Origin: Thunnus maccoyii
Taxonomy: Eukaryota; Chordata; Actinopteri; Scombriformes; Scombridae
DNA: 64,000 nt
Direction of reading: 5' to 3'
Assembly: GCF_910596095.1 (NCBI RefSeq)
Contig: NC_056537.1
Span: 3,696,574-3,760,573 of the forward strand
Below the pieces are notes generated by a model. It worked only from the letters and a program-made list of their open reading frames with translations, was not told the DNA's origin and ran no database searches. Position numbers and translations under genes: made by a program. Numbering within the stretch: position 1 is the first letter of the stretch; each line of letters starts with the position of its first letter. Shown one piece after another: positions 1-11,339 of this stretch.

Positions 1-504
1 TAAGATTGGACAAATAATGTATAAAGTGTATAATAATTTGTTACCATGTAATATTCTAAATATGTTTGTAAAGAGACAGCAAATATGAACTTAAATGAAT
101 ATTTATGTTTAAAAAATTAAGGACAAAGACGAATATAAAAAATACATACGTATAAATGTATGCAACAATCTTGAGGATGAATTAAAAATGTGTAGTGCAA
201 TTCAGAAATTTAAAAGACTGTTTAAAAGTAGGGTGATAAATAAATATAAGACACTTGTTTGATATCCCATCATAACCTGTTTGATAAATGACATCTTGTG
301 ATATGGTATTGTCGACTGTATCCAAGTGTGTGACAATGAGAGGTTGTAAATGTAAGGACATGTGTAGCCATGTGTAAATTCTGAGATGTTTTCTCGTAAT
401 TATGACTTACCATCTAATAATTACAAGAAAACATCTCCAAATGTATTTTTCTTTGGTGAATGCAATGTGCTTCCATAATATAGCCTATTTAAGCCCAGTA
501 AAAC
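1..504. other. AT-rich non-coding DNA
   Basis: Nothing coding or RNA-like is visible. The stretch is AT-rich, with short stop-dense frames on both strands. It ends where homology to the Harbinger relic begins. Confidence 0.5.
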
Positions 505-514
505 AAAATGATTG

Positions 515-1205
515 TGTTTGGCCTCATTGCTGAACGCCGGGAAGGGGTCTAAGGAAAGGGGTCAGCAGCCACCTCCTCTGGGGGTACCCATTATCACCAA
601 GCAGGTGACATCCGGGGCGAACAATATTGTTTTCAAACAGCATGTTGAGCCCACTCTCACTGAGAACTCTCAAGTCATGGGTAGGCTAGATCAAGGCCAA
701 TTGGCAACAACATTGAGAATCATGTAACTGGCATCAAAAACCACTTTGGTGTTGATGCTATAGTAACGCTTGCCATTGATGTATCAATCTTCATCCATGT
801 GTGGGGCAATGATTTTGATATGGATGCAGTCAATGACACCAACAACTCCCAGAAAACCGATGAGCTGCATAAAAGCAACTTGTTTTTGAAAAGTCTGGCG
901 TGCGATGTGTTTATGATATGAGGTGCCATAAGTGCCCAGAGGTTTGAGGGATAGTTCTGATAGTAGGCTGTGATGGACCCAAATCATCGCTGTTACACTG
1001 CTGCATTTTTCCTGTTGCCAAGAAGCGTAAAGTGGCAATTACCTTCATCTTTGCATACAATCGTACTGTAGATGGAGAGATACCATAACACACAAGGTCT
1101 GTCACGTAATATATACCATCTCTGTCTAATCAGTATCTTTTGATTATGTTGACATCGGGTGTTTGCAAAACATCCCTCCTTTCCCTAAATGTGCATGCTT
1201 GACGT
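515..1205 (-). pseudogene. Decayed PIF/Harbinger transposase
   Basis: Minus-strand translations in several frames add up to a HARBI1-type DDE transposase. In coding order they are an N-terminal piece (FRERRDVLQTP, about 1130-1190), a helix-turn-helix piece with GKMQQCNSDDLGPSQPTI (about 970-1030), the first catalytic segment GVIDCIHIKIIAP (about 800-850), and a C-terminal piece with SGLNMLF, GCHLL and LTPFLRPLPG (about 530-690). Stops and frame changes separate the pieces, so no full protein can be made. The active enzymes cut and paste Harbinger elements. The first catalytic Asp is still present in this copy. Terminal repeats were not identified. The family call is from recognised motifs, and the boundaries are approximate. 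Confidence 0.82.
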
Positions 1206-1209
1206 TGTT

Positions 1210-1839
1210 TCAATGCAGCCATCTTCTGGTAACTACTAACAGGTTAGGACACCTTTAAAGCCCTCCTAAATATATTCCAAGGTATGAATACTTTTATGTC
1301 ATAGGAATATTGATAACATGCTCCTATTCCTAGGTGTAAAAGTAAGACCAAATTTGCATCACTCTGAGAATTTTTGGGTAGTTAGGACTGATTTCCTACT
1401 CTGACATGCTTGATAACTATGGGCCCAGGAAACATAACACTGTGTCCATAAGCAAACTGAGTTTCTTTAATGTGAGCTTCCTTCAGACAGTCAGACTACC
1501 ACTGAGCTTCAACTTTGCAAAGTTGCAAACTTCAGTATCTTGTTGATGCAGAAGTTATCAAGTGTCCATCTAAATCATGTCCAGACAGATTCCCAGTGAC
1601 ATCCTCTCTGTATGGATATTATAGAAAATAAAATAGGACACTCTACAAAATATCATTGTCACAGTTATGCAGGCAAGTGGACCTAAATGAAGAAACAACT
1701 AGCAGGAAACAGGAACTGAAGAAAATAATAATTTATTTACCAGACTCTGGTTACAGGCAGACAAAGACAAAACAGAACTGGCTGACTTGAAACACAAGGA
1801 GCAAAAACTAACAGCTGCAAACACCAGGATACATTGACG
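1210..1839. other. Non-coding spacer
   Basis: AT-rich DNA with no supported coding sequence. It lies between the Harbinger and Tc1 relics and may contain unrecognised repeat ends. Confidence 0.4.
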
Positions 1840-2350
1840 ACGATGGTCTTCCTCAGCCTTGGCATTGATTCTACAAATCTCTGGAACTCTTCTGGAGGGA
1901 TGAACACCATTCTTCCAAAAGATATTCCCTCATTTGGTGTTTTGATGATGATGGCGGAGAGCGCTATCTAACACGTCAGTCCAAAATCTCCCATAGGTGT
2001 TCAATTGGGTTAAGATCTGGTGACTGCGAAGGCCATAGCATATGATTCACATCAATTTCACACTCATCAAACCATTCAGTGACCCCTTGTGTCTTGTCAA
2101 TTGAGGCATTGTCATCCTGGAAGGGATCACTCCCATCAGGATAGAAATGTTTCATCATAGGATAAAGGTGATACATCAGAGCAACTTTGTATTGATTTGC
2201 AGTGACCCTTCCTCTAAGGGGACAAGTGGACCCAAACCATGCCAGCAAAATGCCCCCAAAGGCAACAGAGGCACCAGATCCCCTCATTGTAGGGGTCAAG
2301 CATTGAGGCCTGTACCGGTTTTTCCTTTAATTTGTTACTCGTCCGTATAT
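1840..2350 (-). pseudogene. Tc1/mariner transposase relic
   Basis: An open stretch at 1976-2299 on the minus strand encodes the C-terminal half of a Tc1-type DD34E transposase. It contains NQYKVALMYHLYPMMKHFYP, a degraded FQDDNAS motif (the second catalytic Asp region) and the hallmark [17 protein letters not shown] that carries the catalytic Glu. Recognisable Tc1-type DNA continues on both sides to about 1840 and 2350. The N-terminal DNA-binding half is missing and both inverted repeats are unclear. A full Tc1 transposase is about 340 residues and only about 105 are open here, so this is a dead 5'-truncated copy. Confidence 0.87.
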
Positions 2351-2528
2351 ATATACATACACTTTCTCTCCCTGCTTATTACATTATAGTGTTTATTAAC
2401 TGTTTCTATGCTGCTTATTGATGTTGAATGATGCACAGAATCACATGAATTTCACTCAAAAGAGACAGCAGCTACTGAGCATCTGCTAAGATAGTTAGCA
2501 TTAGCATGAGTTTAGCATGACTGGAATT

Positions 2529-2990
2529 AAAGGGAACCTATTATGCTTTTCCTTATTTTCATTCATATATATAATGTTACAATGTCAGATGTTCATATTA
2601 AACATGGCCAAAGTGTCATATAATGAAGTAAACATATGTAGACATTATCCCTCTGAGCAAAAAGCACCAACTTCAGACTGCTCTGAATGCTCAGTTCCAA
2701 CATTTTTTTATACTTTCTGCCGGAGCCGATGTCGACTCATGATGGATTTTTTTATATGGTCATCCGCTCCAGGCACAGCGCGCCAGTTCGCTGCTCCATT
2801 CTGCTAACATTATGACATTTTTCCATTGTTTTGGGGGTAGTCACGCTGAGCCATGACTCCATTACACAGCAGGGCAAAGTAAAATAAGTAGTTGACATGT
2901 TGGAGGTGTGCTGATTGTCTGCAGCTCTTCATCAAACATCATTATCACTGTGCTGGTTCTGCTTGTACTATTCATCCCTGCATTATTTCG
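2529..2990 (+). mobile_element. MITE-like repeat, TTATGCTTTT terminus
   Basis: It begins with AAAGGGAACCTATTATGCTT. The same terminus recurs inverted at 10493 (reading AAAAGCATAATATGTCCCC on the plus strand) and at both ends of 47859-48471. This is a non-coding dispersed element. The distal end of this copy is approximate, and open frames inside it have no recognisable homology. Confidence 0.5.
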
Positions 2991-3090
2991 AACTGATCCA
3001 CTGAACATAGAGCTCCAAATATCTCCATTAATTGTTGTGTCAACTAGTTTTTAGTGTCACTAAGGAAGCTCTGCTAATTCAGTGAGGAAC

Positions 3091-3118
3091 ACGTTTCATT
3101 TCATTTCATTTCATTTCA
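3091..3118. repeat. (TTTCA)n microsatellite
   Basis: Short perfect pentanucleotide run of about five units. Confidence 0.85.
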
Positions 3119-3334
3119 GGAAATGTTTTCATCAGTGGTAACTTACAAGACAAGAATGTTAAGGTTGGACAACTCTGCAAAACCCTGGATTCTGTTCAAT
3201 GCCAACATTTTCAAAAAATGATTTCTTTACTCTATGTGCTCATAGTAACTACGGTCTGGCTAATGTTGGTTAAAGATGAGCCTAGACTTAATAAAAACAC
3301 AAACATTAACTCTAAGACATTGAGGACACAGTGG

Positions 3335-3480
3335 AGGAGGATGAAGATGATGATCATGATAATGAATGTCTGTTGTTCTGTATGAAACAGAGACAGATAG
3401 ACACATCAGTTTGATTAATTAAAACCTGTCCACATTTTTGACTATTCAGATGTTAAATCAGTCAGAGTCAGAGTCAGAGT
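3335..3480. repeat. Acidic-codon block duplicated at 7850-8010
   Basis: GAG/GAT-rich sequence followed by AATGTCTGTTGTTCTG and an AGACAGATAGACACATCAG stretch. It is a diverged copy of 7850-8010, where the GAT run is longer. Both lie roughly 1.3-1.6 kb from a PYRIN exon, which suggests one duplicated unit. Whether this was ever an exon on the plus strand (Glu/Asp-rich) cannot be decided. Confidence 0.45.
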
Positions 3481-3565
3481 TGCATTGTGGGTTATATAGG
3501 CACCAAGTTTTGACAATGAAGAATGTGTGGAATAAAAAAGATATCTTTACTTGAGCTGCATCGAT
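3455..3565 (-). repeat. Dispersed repeat shared with 34215 and 49190
   Basis: The reverse complement matches the plus-strand segments near 34215-34300 and 49200-49290 (common core CCCACAATGCAA, preceded by a TTGTCAAAACCTGGTG-like stretch). Short partial copy. Confidence 0.5.
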
Positions 3566-4480
3566 TTTCATCCTTTTTATAAAAAAAAACAAAAAACTGT
3601 CCATCTTGAATCTGATGATGTTACAGGAATGACATAATACATCTATGGAGGAGAGTCAACTGAATATCTTCATTATGTCTTAACATTTTTTTCATTTCCA
3701 TAATGTGTAAAATAGCTACTAACCAAGGTTTTAGTATCTGTACAGATGTGTTGTTTCACACTGAAGCTCAGTCCTCATCAGTCTGTCAGACAGATAAAAC
3801 AGGCTAAAGTGTTCTTACTATAGATGCTCTGATCTGATAGATGAAGTCACTCATCAGTTGAAGAGATGGTTATAGTTGTTCACATTCAAAAATACAACAG
3901 AAGACTTTAGTTTATATTAGGGATGAACGTAATCAGTATTGGCCTATAAAAGCTCTAAAATGAAATATCGGCATCAGCCATTTCTACCGATTATGAGAGG
4001 CTGATTTGTTGCCATTTCCTCTGCCGCCTGACTGTGCTTCCCTCCACGGACTGTTTCACCCTGACGGTCCCAGGGCTTCCTCCACAGGCTCCACTTCACT
4101 CAAACTGCCCGTCAGACCCGCTGCTTTTTCCCACTTTAACTTGAATAACAAACCGGGGCTCAGTGCTCTGGTTGGATATACATGCAAAACCGAGGCTAAC
4201 GTTAGCTGGGAGGCTAGCAGAGGCTAGCTGGCTGTGCTTCTCTCTGGCCATGCTGTAGGCATGGATGTATAAAGAGAACTGGATACAGCGTTTATAAGAA
4301 TGCTTTTAGAGAAATGATCAACTCAGTAAACCTGAAGCTTTGAAAAAGCGATATGATGCTGATTATCCAGCTGATAAATAAGTCCCTCCTATTGCGATTT
4401 TGTGATTGCAATAGTTAACACAAATTCAAGAAATTCCCTAAAAGATCACATAAAACATTGCAGATTGTATCACAATTTTT
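3566..4480. other. Non-coding spacer with a small repeat fragment
   Basis: No supported gene. The stretch around 3918-3990 (TTAGGGATGAACG followed by a TATCGGC-type sequence) resembles an end of a common teleost hAT-type repeat. The open frame at 4006-4227 has no recognisable protein features. Confidence 0.4.
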
Positions 4481-4705
4481 TTTAAAAAGCTGCTGCAAAA
4501 TCAAGCATTTTTGGCCACAATAATCAAATAAAATCAAAACGCTGTGAATACCTAGAGGGACTGACTAATGAGAGATACAAAAACACAAAGCTATGTGAAC
4601 ATAATCCAGACATTACATTTTCCACAAATTATGTTTGCCAAAACAAATTAGTAGGATATTTCAAGCAGAAAGGGTTGCTTCTTAGGACTAACCTTGTCAC
4701 TGCCG

Positions 4706-4955
4706 CTACGGGAGATGATTTGCCAGATCCTTCCTGTTCATTTTTTCCAGAATCCTCCTGCTAACGCGCTTGGTGTCTACAGTGCTGTAGGTCTGCGCCA
4801 AAACATCGGACTTGACCCCTGTCTAATCCCTCCACATCACCCTTTGCCATGGCTGGGAGGCCTTGTAGCAGATCTAGATTCTGCAGAAGCGACTTGAAAT
4901 CTTGTAGCTCTTTATCACCCAAATGCTTCAGGACATCACAAAGTTCTAGAGCCAT
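4706..4955 (-). pseudogene. PYRIN-domain exon, frameshifted copy
   Basis: From an ATG at 4955 the minus strand encodes a PYRIN (death-fold) start: MALELCDVLKHLGDKELQDF, then LLQNLDLL, AMAKGDVEGLDR. A single-base insertion near 4812 then breaks the frame. The remainder of the domain (RRILEKMNRKDLANHL) continues in another frame up to a stop at 4706-4708. The ATG is preceded by a plausible acceptor (TGTGGCAG then GGGAAGACA), as in the two sister copies. It is most similar to the copy at 11.6-11.85 kb, with flanking DNA (4480-4700) also shared. PYRIN domains mediate inflammasome assembly through homotypic contacts. This copy looks dead. Confidence 0.8.
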
Positions 4956-5289
4956 TGTCTTCCCCTGCCACAGCAAGAGAAAATGTTTAAACTTAACACA
5001 GATAATATCACATTTAATTACATTTTACAAAGTTGGTTAAAGAATAACATTTATTTTTGCTTTCTCAAAGTGATCTCTGCTTCCTGTAGTATAAAAGTCA
5101 GATGTACTACTCGTCCTTCCACCAGTCCGACCTCCACGTTAGAGTAGTCAGACATAAATCATGAGCTCCAAAATCATCCAGTGTGGCTGTAATTCCTCTG
5201 ACACTGATTCACAGAAGGGTGAAAAACAAGACCGTCAGTCGTCAAACAGTGACGTTAAAAAAACTACAAAATCAAAAAAAGATCACATA

Positions 5290-5700
5290 CTTATACTCTA
5301 TTACATTTCAGAGGGAAATATTGTACTTTCTACTCCACTACATTTATTTGACAGCTTTAGTTACTTTCAGATGAATATTTGACACAATGGATAATATAAC
5401 AAGCTTTTAAAATACAACACATTGTTAAAGATGGAACCAGTGGTTTCCAACCTTTTTGGCTTTTGACGTCTTACAAAAAGCAGTGTGTAGTCGGGGTCAC
5501 ATTTCACATGTCTATGAGTTGTTAACAGCTCCACCAAATAGTGATTTTTCCCTCTAAACTTCTCACATGCTTTCATTTCAATAAATGTTCAAATGATCCA
5601 ATATTTCAGCCCAGTTTTTATTTCAGTCTAAAAACTGAAAACAGATTTATGTATCAGAACTTTGTTTTTTCTTCTTTCCTCTCCCATTAATCATCTAATG
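5290..5700 (+). repeat. Dispersed teleost repeat (GGTTTCCAACC family)
   Basis: Shares a near-identical core of about 250 bp with 27290-27560 on the same strand and 59040-59230 on the opposite strand. The core includes CCAGTGGTTTCCAACCTTTT and AGTGTGTAGTCGGGGTCACA. It is flanked by a segment with ATTTCAGAGGGAAATATTGT. Non-coding and probably a DNA-transposon derivative. Internal short open frames are not genes. Confidence 0.7.
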
Positions 5701-5709
5701 ACCCCTCAG

Positions 5710-6388
5710 ATTTATCTGCTGACCCTTTTTATCTGGTGACTTAATAGTCACAGTCACTGATAAGTCATCAGGTCTGCAGTTATTAATGATTATAAGTCAT
5801 CAATAAAGGGTTAAATGTTTCACATTTTCTAAGTCATCATGTCTGCAGTTATATTCAATGAGTCATTAATGAAAATAATTAAAGTCTGCAGTTATAAATG
5901 TTAATAAGTTGTTAATAAATGGATGTTGGTCTGGATGCCCTGCAGCTCTTTCCAGAAGGTAAGTGGATGAACATTGGAGGTGTCTTCCTAAAGAATAATA
6001 TGGTGGTATTGAAAGGAAGGATTTTTCACAACCTGGCAACCCCAAAATTATTCTTATTAAGGGCTTATTAATGAAAAATTCTTCTAACTATTAATTAAGC
6101 ATTAATGAATGCTTATAAACTCTTTATAAAGGGTGCCTTACATATTAAATGTTTTTGTGTTTCCAGCAGGTGGAGCTGTTTCTACTGTTAGTTTATTGTA
6201 ATGAGAGCAGGTCAGTGATCTGTCAGAGCTTCAATGCTCTCATTCATAAAAATCACAAACATTAACTTTATAGCTGTCAACCACAGTTAAATAATGGTTA
6301 TTATTTTTTATTTGGAATATATATAACATCCAATGAAGTATTACCTTTCATTCATTAGTTAGTTATTTCATATGATTTCTTGAGACTA
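5710..6388. other. Non-coding spacer with short degenerate repeats
   Basis: Contains repeated TAAGTCATCA and TCTGCAGTTAT units between about 5740 and 5930, and later TTAATGAA-type units. No gene is supported. Confidence 0.4.
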
Positions 6389-7457
6389 CACTGTAAAATG
6401 TAACTTCTTGTCTCAACTTAAAAATATGAGCAAAAAGGCTGCCTTAAAATTTTGGGCTAAGTCAACAAATACAAAAAGTTCTTCTAACACCACCAAAACA
6501 AAACTTACTAAATATTGCACATTGAATAAACCCTTGTTGTCGTTTGGTGGATTGAAATCTGTTCATTTATTGAACTGGTCGGGTAATTGTTTATTGTTGT
6601 AAATCTAATTCAGGCTCATTTTGGTTTAGTTTACATTTTCTTCATTAAATGAGTCCGTTTTTCATTTGACACTAAGAACTTGGAGGTTTGGTTGCTGCTT
6701 TTGCTCTGTAGAGTCAGTACAAAGACAACATGCAAAGCTGCGCTCAGTGACTGTAGAATACACTGGACTTGACTTAATGGATGTGAACACAGGAGAACCA
6801 GTCAACAGGTTCCATTTCAAAGCATTTATTCTCCATTACTCCAGTCAGATTAAGGTGCTGAGTGGTTTCATTTTCTACAATTGAAAGAAAGTAACATACA
6901 AATTAAATTCAATCACATTATCTTGAATACAAAATCAACAAACGACTCTTAATCAAACTCATTCAGTCCATCAAGACATTTAGCAATTACAATTACAATG
7001 AAAAAGCAAACATGATGTGGAAAATCAAATCAAATAAAATACTCACTCAACGCACTCCGGAGGAAAGAACAAAGGAAAAAGGAGTGTGTTCCTGTGCTCT
7101 CCAATCCAGCAGTCATGTGACCTCCACTACCTTATTGTTGTACGGTAGTAGGGACTGAATTTAACACTAACCGTCATCATGGTTTGCATTGTTTTTATTG
7201 TTATGAAAAGAAACAACCATGACTTATTTTAACATCATTCATTTTTATTAAAGACACACGGTAAGTTTTCATCAGGTCTGTTTTCTACAAACTACAAAAA
7301 ACATGCAACTTTCAGCAGTACATTCATTCAACTCATCATTTCAAGTCAAAAGAAATCAAGTTTAGGTTTAATTAGCTTGAACTTATATATTTAAGTAAAG
7401 TTAATGACGAAATATTAGTTGATTCCACAAATTCCTGTATGATATTTTACAGTGTAT
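6389..7457. mobile_element. MITE-like element with CACTGTAAAAT inverted ends
   Basis: Bounded by ACACTGTAAAATG on the left and CATTTTACAGTGT-type sequence (ATTTTACAGTGTAT) on the right, a short terminal inverted repeat. The interior of about 1.05 kb has no transposase, so it is non-autonomous. The interior open frames at 6408 and 6666 are not supported as genes. Confidence 0.55.
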
Positions 7458-7558
7458 AGCCGCTAATAACACAGATGATTTTAATCTTTCAGACTGGCAA
7501 ACACAGAATGATCATTACTTTGTGCTGTCTACTTCTAACTAAAAAAATCTGTCAGAAG

Positions 7559-7778
7559 CAGGGCTGCAACTAAAGATTATTTTCATGATTAATTATTTCC
7601 TCAATTAATCAGTTAGTTGTTTGGTCTATAAAATGTCAGAAAATGGTGAAAAATGTAGAGAATTTGGACTTTTTTTCTTTAAAAATGACTCAAAATGATT
7701 AATCGACATTCAAAATAGTTGCTGTTTAATTTAATAGTTGAAACCTAATTGATTAATCAACTAATTGTTGCAGCTCTA
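7559..7778. mobile_element. hAT-type MITE (AGGGCTGCAAC family)
   Basis: The left end CAGGGCTGCAAC and right end GTTGCAGCTCTA form a terminal inverted repeat. The element is flanked by an imperfect 8-bp target duplication, GTCAGAAG at 7551-7558 and GTCAGAAC at 7779-7786. The length of about 220 bp and the 8-bp duplication fit hAT non-autonomous elements. Diverged copies occur at 25010-25150 and 30717-31011. Confidence 0.85.
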
Positions 7779-7849
7779 GTCAGAACAGCTGTTGGAGAAT
7801 CTGAGGAGTCAGGTTGGTTCTGCAGAGCGCTGACAGCTGAGGAGGACAA

Positions 7850-7896
7850 AGTGTCAGCAGGACAATTAGAGACAAAGGAGGAAGAGGAGGATGATA

Positions 7897-7928
<32 letters not shown>

Positions 7929-8010
7929 TGTCTGTTGCTGAGACAAAGAGAAAGAGAAACATCAGCTTGTGTAAGTTAAAAACTGTTCAGGTATTTTAAT
8001 ATTCAGGTGT
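7850..8010. repeat. (GAT)n block, sister of 3335-3480
   Basis: A GAGGAAGAGGAG stretch runs into about ten GAT repeats, then AATGTCTGTTGCTGAGACAA and an acidic/arginine-type reading on the plus strand. A minus-strand His-run frame here is only the complement of the microsatellite. It matches 3335-3480 on both sides of the GAT run. Confidence 0.6.
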
Positions 8011-8830
8011 TACAGCAGTCTTAATATTTGTAACCAAACTGACAGCTGATTGGTCAACTTACCTCTTTTGTTGTCACCTGTTGACTGCCAGCTTCATTAA
8101 CTCAGTCTAAACGTAAATAAAGGAAACAATGTTATTGCTCAACAAACCACGGTCCAACTGAAAGTCACAATGCGTCTAAACATTTTGATATATTTTTTGT
8201 GTTTTGTCAACGCTGTGAGACAAGATCTGCACTGAAAATGTAATATGCAATATGCTGAATACATTGAATAGAATATAATTCAGTTGAATCATGCATTGTA
8301 TTATAAAACATGACATGGACTTCAAAAAGCATAAAACATAATTTTTTCTGCATTTTTTAAAAGAAAACAAAACATACATGTTACCAGAAAGCAGATTTAC
8401 ACCAATAATGTTTGTTTCAAGAGCAATCATAGGATGCAAACACTGCAGGGTGAACAGGTGCATTGTGGGAGATCTCAAAGGATCAGAGCATTGATGAGGT
8501 TTCTGCCGAGAGAGCTCATCCTCCAAAACAAAATGATTAAGCTTAATAAGTGTTAGCAGGGAGATACAGACATATTCTAAAGTAAATGTACTGAGACTAT
8601 GCAGAGAAATACATGTTGCTCTTGTGGCAGATAACAGCTGCACAACCAAAAGTCACTGAGTCAGATAAAAACACTTTGGTGGTGCCTGGTGCTCGACATC
8701 ACAATAAAACTTACAGACAAAATCATGTCTCTCAATAAATAAATAGATAAAATAAAAAATAAAGTGAAGTCAAAGGCAATATTCACCTTTCTAATGTTAA
8801 CGGTTTCTGATGCACAACAGTGGCATAATA
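8011..8830. other. Non-coding spacer downstream of the PYRIN exon
   Basis: Contains a 157-codon minus-strand open frame (8176-8649) without recognisable motifs or splice context, which I do not accept as a gene. No 3' exon for the PYRIN gene was identified here. Confidence 0.4.
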
Positions 8831-8832
8831 AC

Positions 8833-8863
8833 AACAACAACAACAATAATAATAATAATAGCA
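8833..8863. repeat. (AAC/AAT)n microsatellite
   Basis: Trinucleotide run AACAACAACAACAATAATAA and following AAT units. Confidence 0.85.
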
Positions 8864-8940
8864 AGACCAGTGTTGAGTCTGTGTCCGTTGGGAAAAGGGA
8901 GGCTCTGTTTGCTTATGGCTTCAGATACCCAGGCACCAAT

Positions 8941-9270
8941 TCACAGGGTCAGGGGTCTTAACCTGACAGGGTCAGGGTCAGCATTTGCCAGATCTTCCGG
9001 GTCAGCGTTTGCCAGATCTTCCAGCTCATCCGCCAGGTCATTCCTCTTCATCTCCCTTAAAATTAAAACAGCAACCTCTGGAGCCTCCCTGCTGTAATTC
9101 TGCACTATCAGTTGCACTATTCTGGTTCTACATGCCCCATCCAGAGGGCCCTTTTTGATGGGTTCATACTTTTCCAATACATCTTCATCCTGTAGATGCC
9201 ACTTGAACTGATTCAGCTCGTCATTGTCCAAATTCTCCAAAGTGCTCAGCAGATCTTTATTTGTTGCCAT
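8941..9270 (-). CDS. PYRIN-domain protein, exon 2 (intact)
   Basis: A 109-codon minus-strand frame starts at an ATG at 9270 and has a full PYRIN death fold of about 85 residues: LLSTLENLDNDELNQFKWHL for helices 1-2, then EPIKKGPLDGACRTRIVQLI, and a last helix with LREMKRNDLADELEDL. After the domain come two copies of a DLANADP-type repeat encoded by a short tandem duplication. The exon begins at a good acceptor (TTTTAGCAG before 9279), so the ATG is nine bases inside exon 2. A donor GTTAAG is available at 8962, so the protein may continue in an unseen exon. Read through, it ends at 8941 as a PYRIN-only protein. In the family the domain recruits ASC or related adaptors in the cytosol. No NACHT, CARD or caspase domain is visible nearby. 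Confidence 0.78.
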   Translation of the reverse strand: MATNKDLLSTLENLDNDELNQFKWHLQDEDVLEKYEPIKKGPLDGACRTRIVQLIVQNYSREAPEVAVLILREMKRNDLADELEDLANADPEDLANADPDPVRLRPLTL

Positions 9271-9279
9271 CGTTGTTCC

Positions 9280-10130
9280 CTGCTAAAATTAGAGAAACCT
9301 TTCAAACTTGTATGCACAGGAAAGAATGGTTCACCTAAAGTAATAGATCAGATTTAACGAGGTTCCTTAAGATTAAGTGATAGGGTAGATAAATAACTTT
9401 ATTTATCCCCTGGGGGATGGATATAGGTCATACATGTAGGTGAAAAAGCACATAAAAAAAGAAGTCAAACAGGTCAAAATCAAAGACACAGGAACATTAT
9501 GTTTAATTTGCCATGAGTCAATCACTATAATGTGGACTATAATGTAAGAAGACATTTTGAAACAAAACACGAGTCCATTAAGTTGCACATGGGTAAAGAG
9601 CAAGAGGAGATGGTGATACAAGTGGCAGCTAACCTGTCTGCTCAGCAAAGGCAATAATGTTCAGGAAAATGCTACAAGGGCTAGCTACTGAAGAGGCTCA
9701 ATTTATACCCAAATCTGGGTCGTAGGTAGAAGTAATCAAGCCTCCTTCACTGCAGTAGCATCTCGCTTGTGAACCAGCGTATAACACTGTAATGTTTGTA
9801 AAATGATTTTACTTTTTTGATCGCTCGATCACCGTGATTAACACAAACATCTGCGCTTCCACTAGCAGTGGAAATGTCTTAACTGTCACAGGAAGAGAGA
9901 CAGAAATCATCCAGAGGATTCAACTGTAGCCCAGTACAGAAAACTGTTAGCAGAGGATGACCTTTATAAAGTCAATTTGGAAGTCCAGATTTAGATGAGG
10001 TGCCAAAAGGATGCTCAGTTTATTTGGCTCCACATGAGCAAACATTTTCTCTGATGACACTGAACAACAGCAGACTGAGATCCAAGATAAGTGACAGTCA
10101 CCCCCATGATGTACTTCAAATCTCCACTAC
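9280..10130. other. Intron-like non-coding DNA
   Basis: Lies within the inferred first intron of the PYRIN gene. No second gene is supported. An 83-codon minus-strand frame at 9403-9654 lacks recognisable features. Confidence 0.4.
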
Positions 10131-10139
10131 TAAGACTCA

Positions 10140-10493
10140 CACCTGACCTGACGTTCTTCAGTCCAGCATCACTGTTACCATTAGAGGTGATATTTACTGC
10201 TGAGTAAAATCCTACAGATTCAAGCGTTCTACACAGTGTGTTTAAAACCCACTTATCAAGATTTAAAACAACTTAACAACCTTAGTAACCAAGACCTTCA
10301 GAACGGACGTCAGCAAGGTACAAAAAAGACGTCACAAACAAAGCGTTCAGAGCGGGTTAAAGCGACTTTCAGGGAGCAATTTTACATACGCTGATTTCAA
10401 GTTTTGGAACTTTGACCATGTTTAACAAAGATATACAACATCATAACAGTATATAATATGAAAAAGCATAATATGTCCCCTTTAACTTAAGAA
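10140..10493 (-). mobile_element. MITE-like repeat, second copy of the 2529 element
   Basis: Ends with AAAAAGCATAATATGTCCCC, the inverse of the 2529 terminus. It also shares a stretch (AACAAAGCGTT, GGTTAAAGC, AAGTTTTGGAAC) with 48300-48400. The left boundary is uncertain. Confidence 0.5.
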
Positions 10494-10514
10494 AGAAATG
10501 TCTTGAATACTCAC

Positions 10515-10680
10515 AATATGCAGAAACGCTTTCTAACTGAAGATTGGATGGATCTGAGAAGGAGCTGACAATTGGAACAAAGAGCTGAGAGAAACGACAG
10601 GGACTGATCCAGACCTGTTTACATTTATACTGTCAGACTTCTTCATACAAGAGGACAGAAGCTTGCCATTGGTTGAAGGC
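10515..10680 (-). promoter_or_regulatory. Promoter and first exon of the PYRIN gene
   Basis: On the minus strand there is a CCAAT box (plus strand ATTGG, about 10668-10672), then a TATAAA (plus strand TTTATA, 10624-10629). About 30 bases further is a region that would be a non-coding first exon, ending at 10515 with a consensus GTGAGT donor. The next matching acceptor on this strand is the one in front of the PYRIN ATG at 9279, giving an intron of about 1.2 kb. The spacing fits a TATA promoter. The transcription start near 10597 is inferred, not seen. Confidence 0.5.
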
Positions 10681-11032
10681 AGTCAGTCTGATAATTAGTG
10701 TCAGTTGAGTCTAAATTTTGACCAAATATGGTGATGATCTGTGCTGCTCTGCTGGTTTCTGTTGTATCAGTCAAGATGAACAGTGAACGCTGTCAGGTGA
10801 CCACGTCATGTTCCTGTACTGCCACTCGGCAAACATCAGAGCATGAGAGTGTGAGGACAGTTCGATGAAGAACTGTAGTGAGAGAGGATAAATGAATAGA
10901 TGAATCGGTAAAAGGCAATAGAAACAATTGAAACAAATCAAAAAATGGCTAAATAACATTTTAATGAAGAGCCAGAACAGCTAAAACAGTAGGTTTTAAG
11001 TTTAGGTCTAAGATATCAACATGTTGAGCTAC

Positions 11033-11067
11033 TAAACTAAACTAAACTAAACTAAACTAAACTAAAC
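11033..11067. repeat. (ACTAA)n microsatellite
   Basis: About seven units of a pentanucleotide. Confidence 0.85.
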
Positions 11068-11339
11068 ATCAGTGGACTCAAAAGTTCCCCAATGCGGTCT
11101 TCATTCAGTTAGTAAGAAGAATACAAGTTGATGTTGTTGACAGCAAAGATGGATGCGATCTACCTCAAACATAAAAATGGGCACTTTGGAAATGAAACTA
11201 TATGTTTATGTTAATGGATTTATTTTAATGGCATTATTGACTGATTTTATTTGGTGCTTATGTTGAGGTGAAAATTCATTTCATAAAGGCATTAATAAAT
11301 AAATAATTTAATATAAATAAAGGCTTTAAAAAATAAATA

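Noticed and set aside
7780-7962. Minus-strand open frame with a run of ten His residues.
   Set aside because: It is the complement of the GAT microsatellite and has no other coding signal.
8176-8649. 157-codon open frame on the minus strand.
   Set aside because: No recognisable motif, AT-rich composition and no splice context. Length alone is not enough in a 64-kb window.
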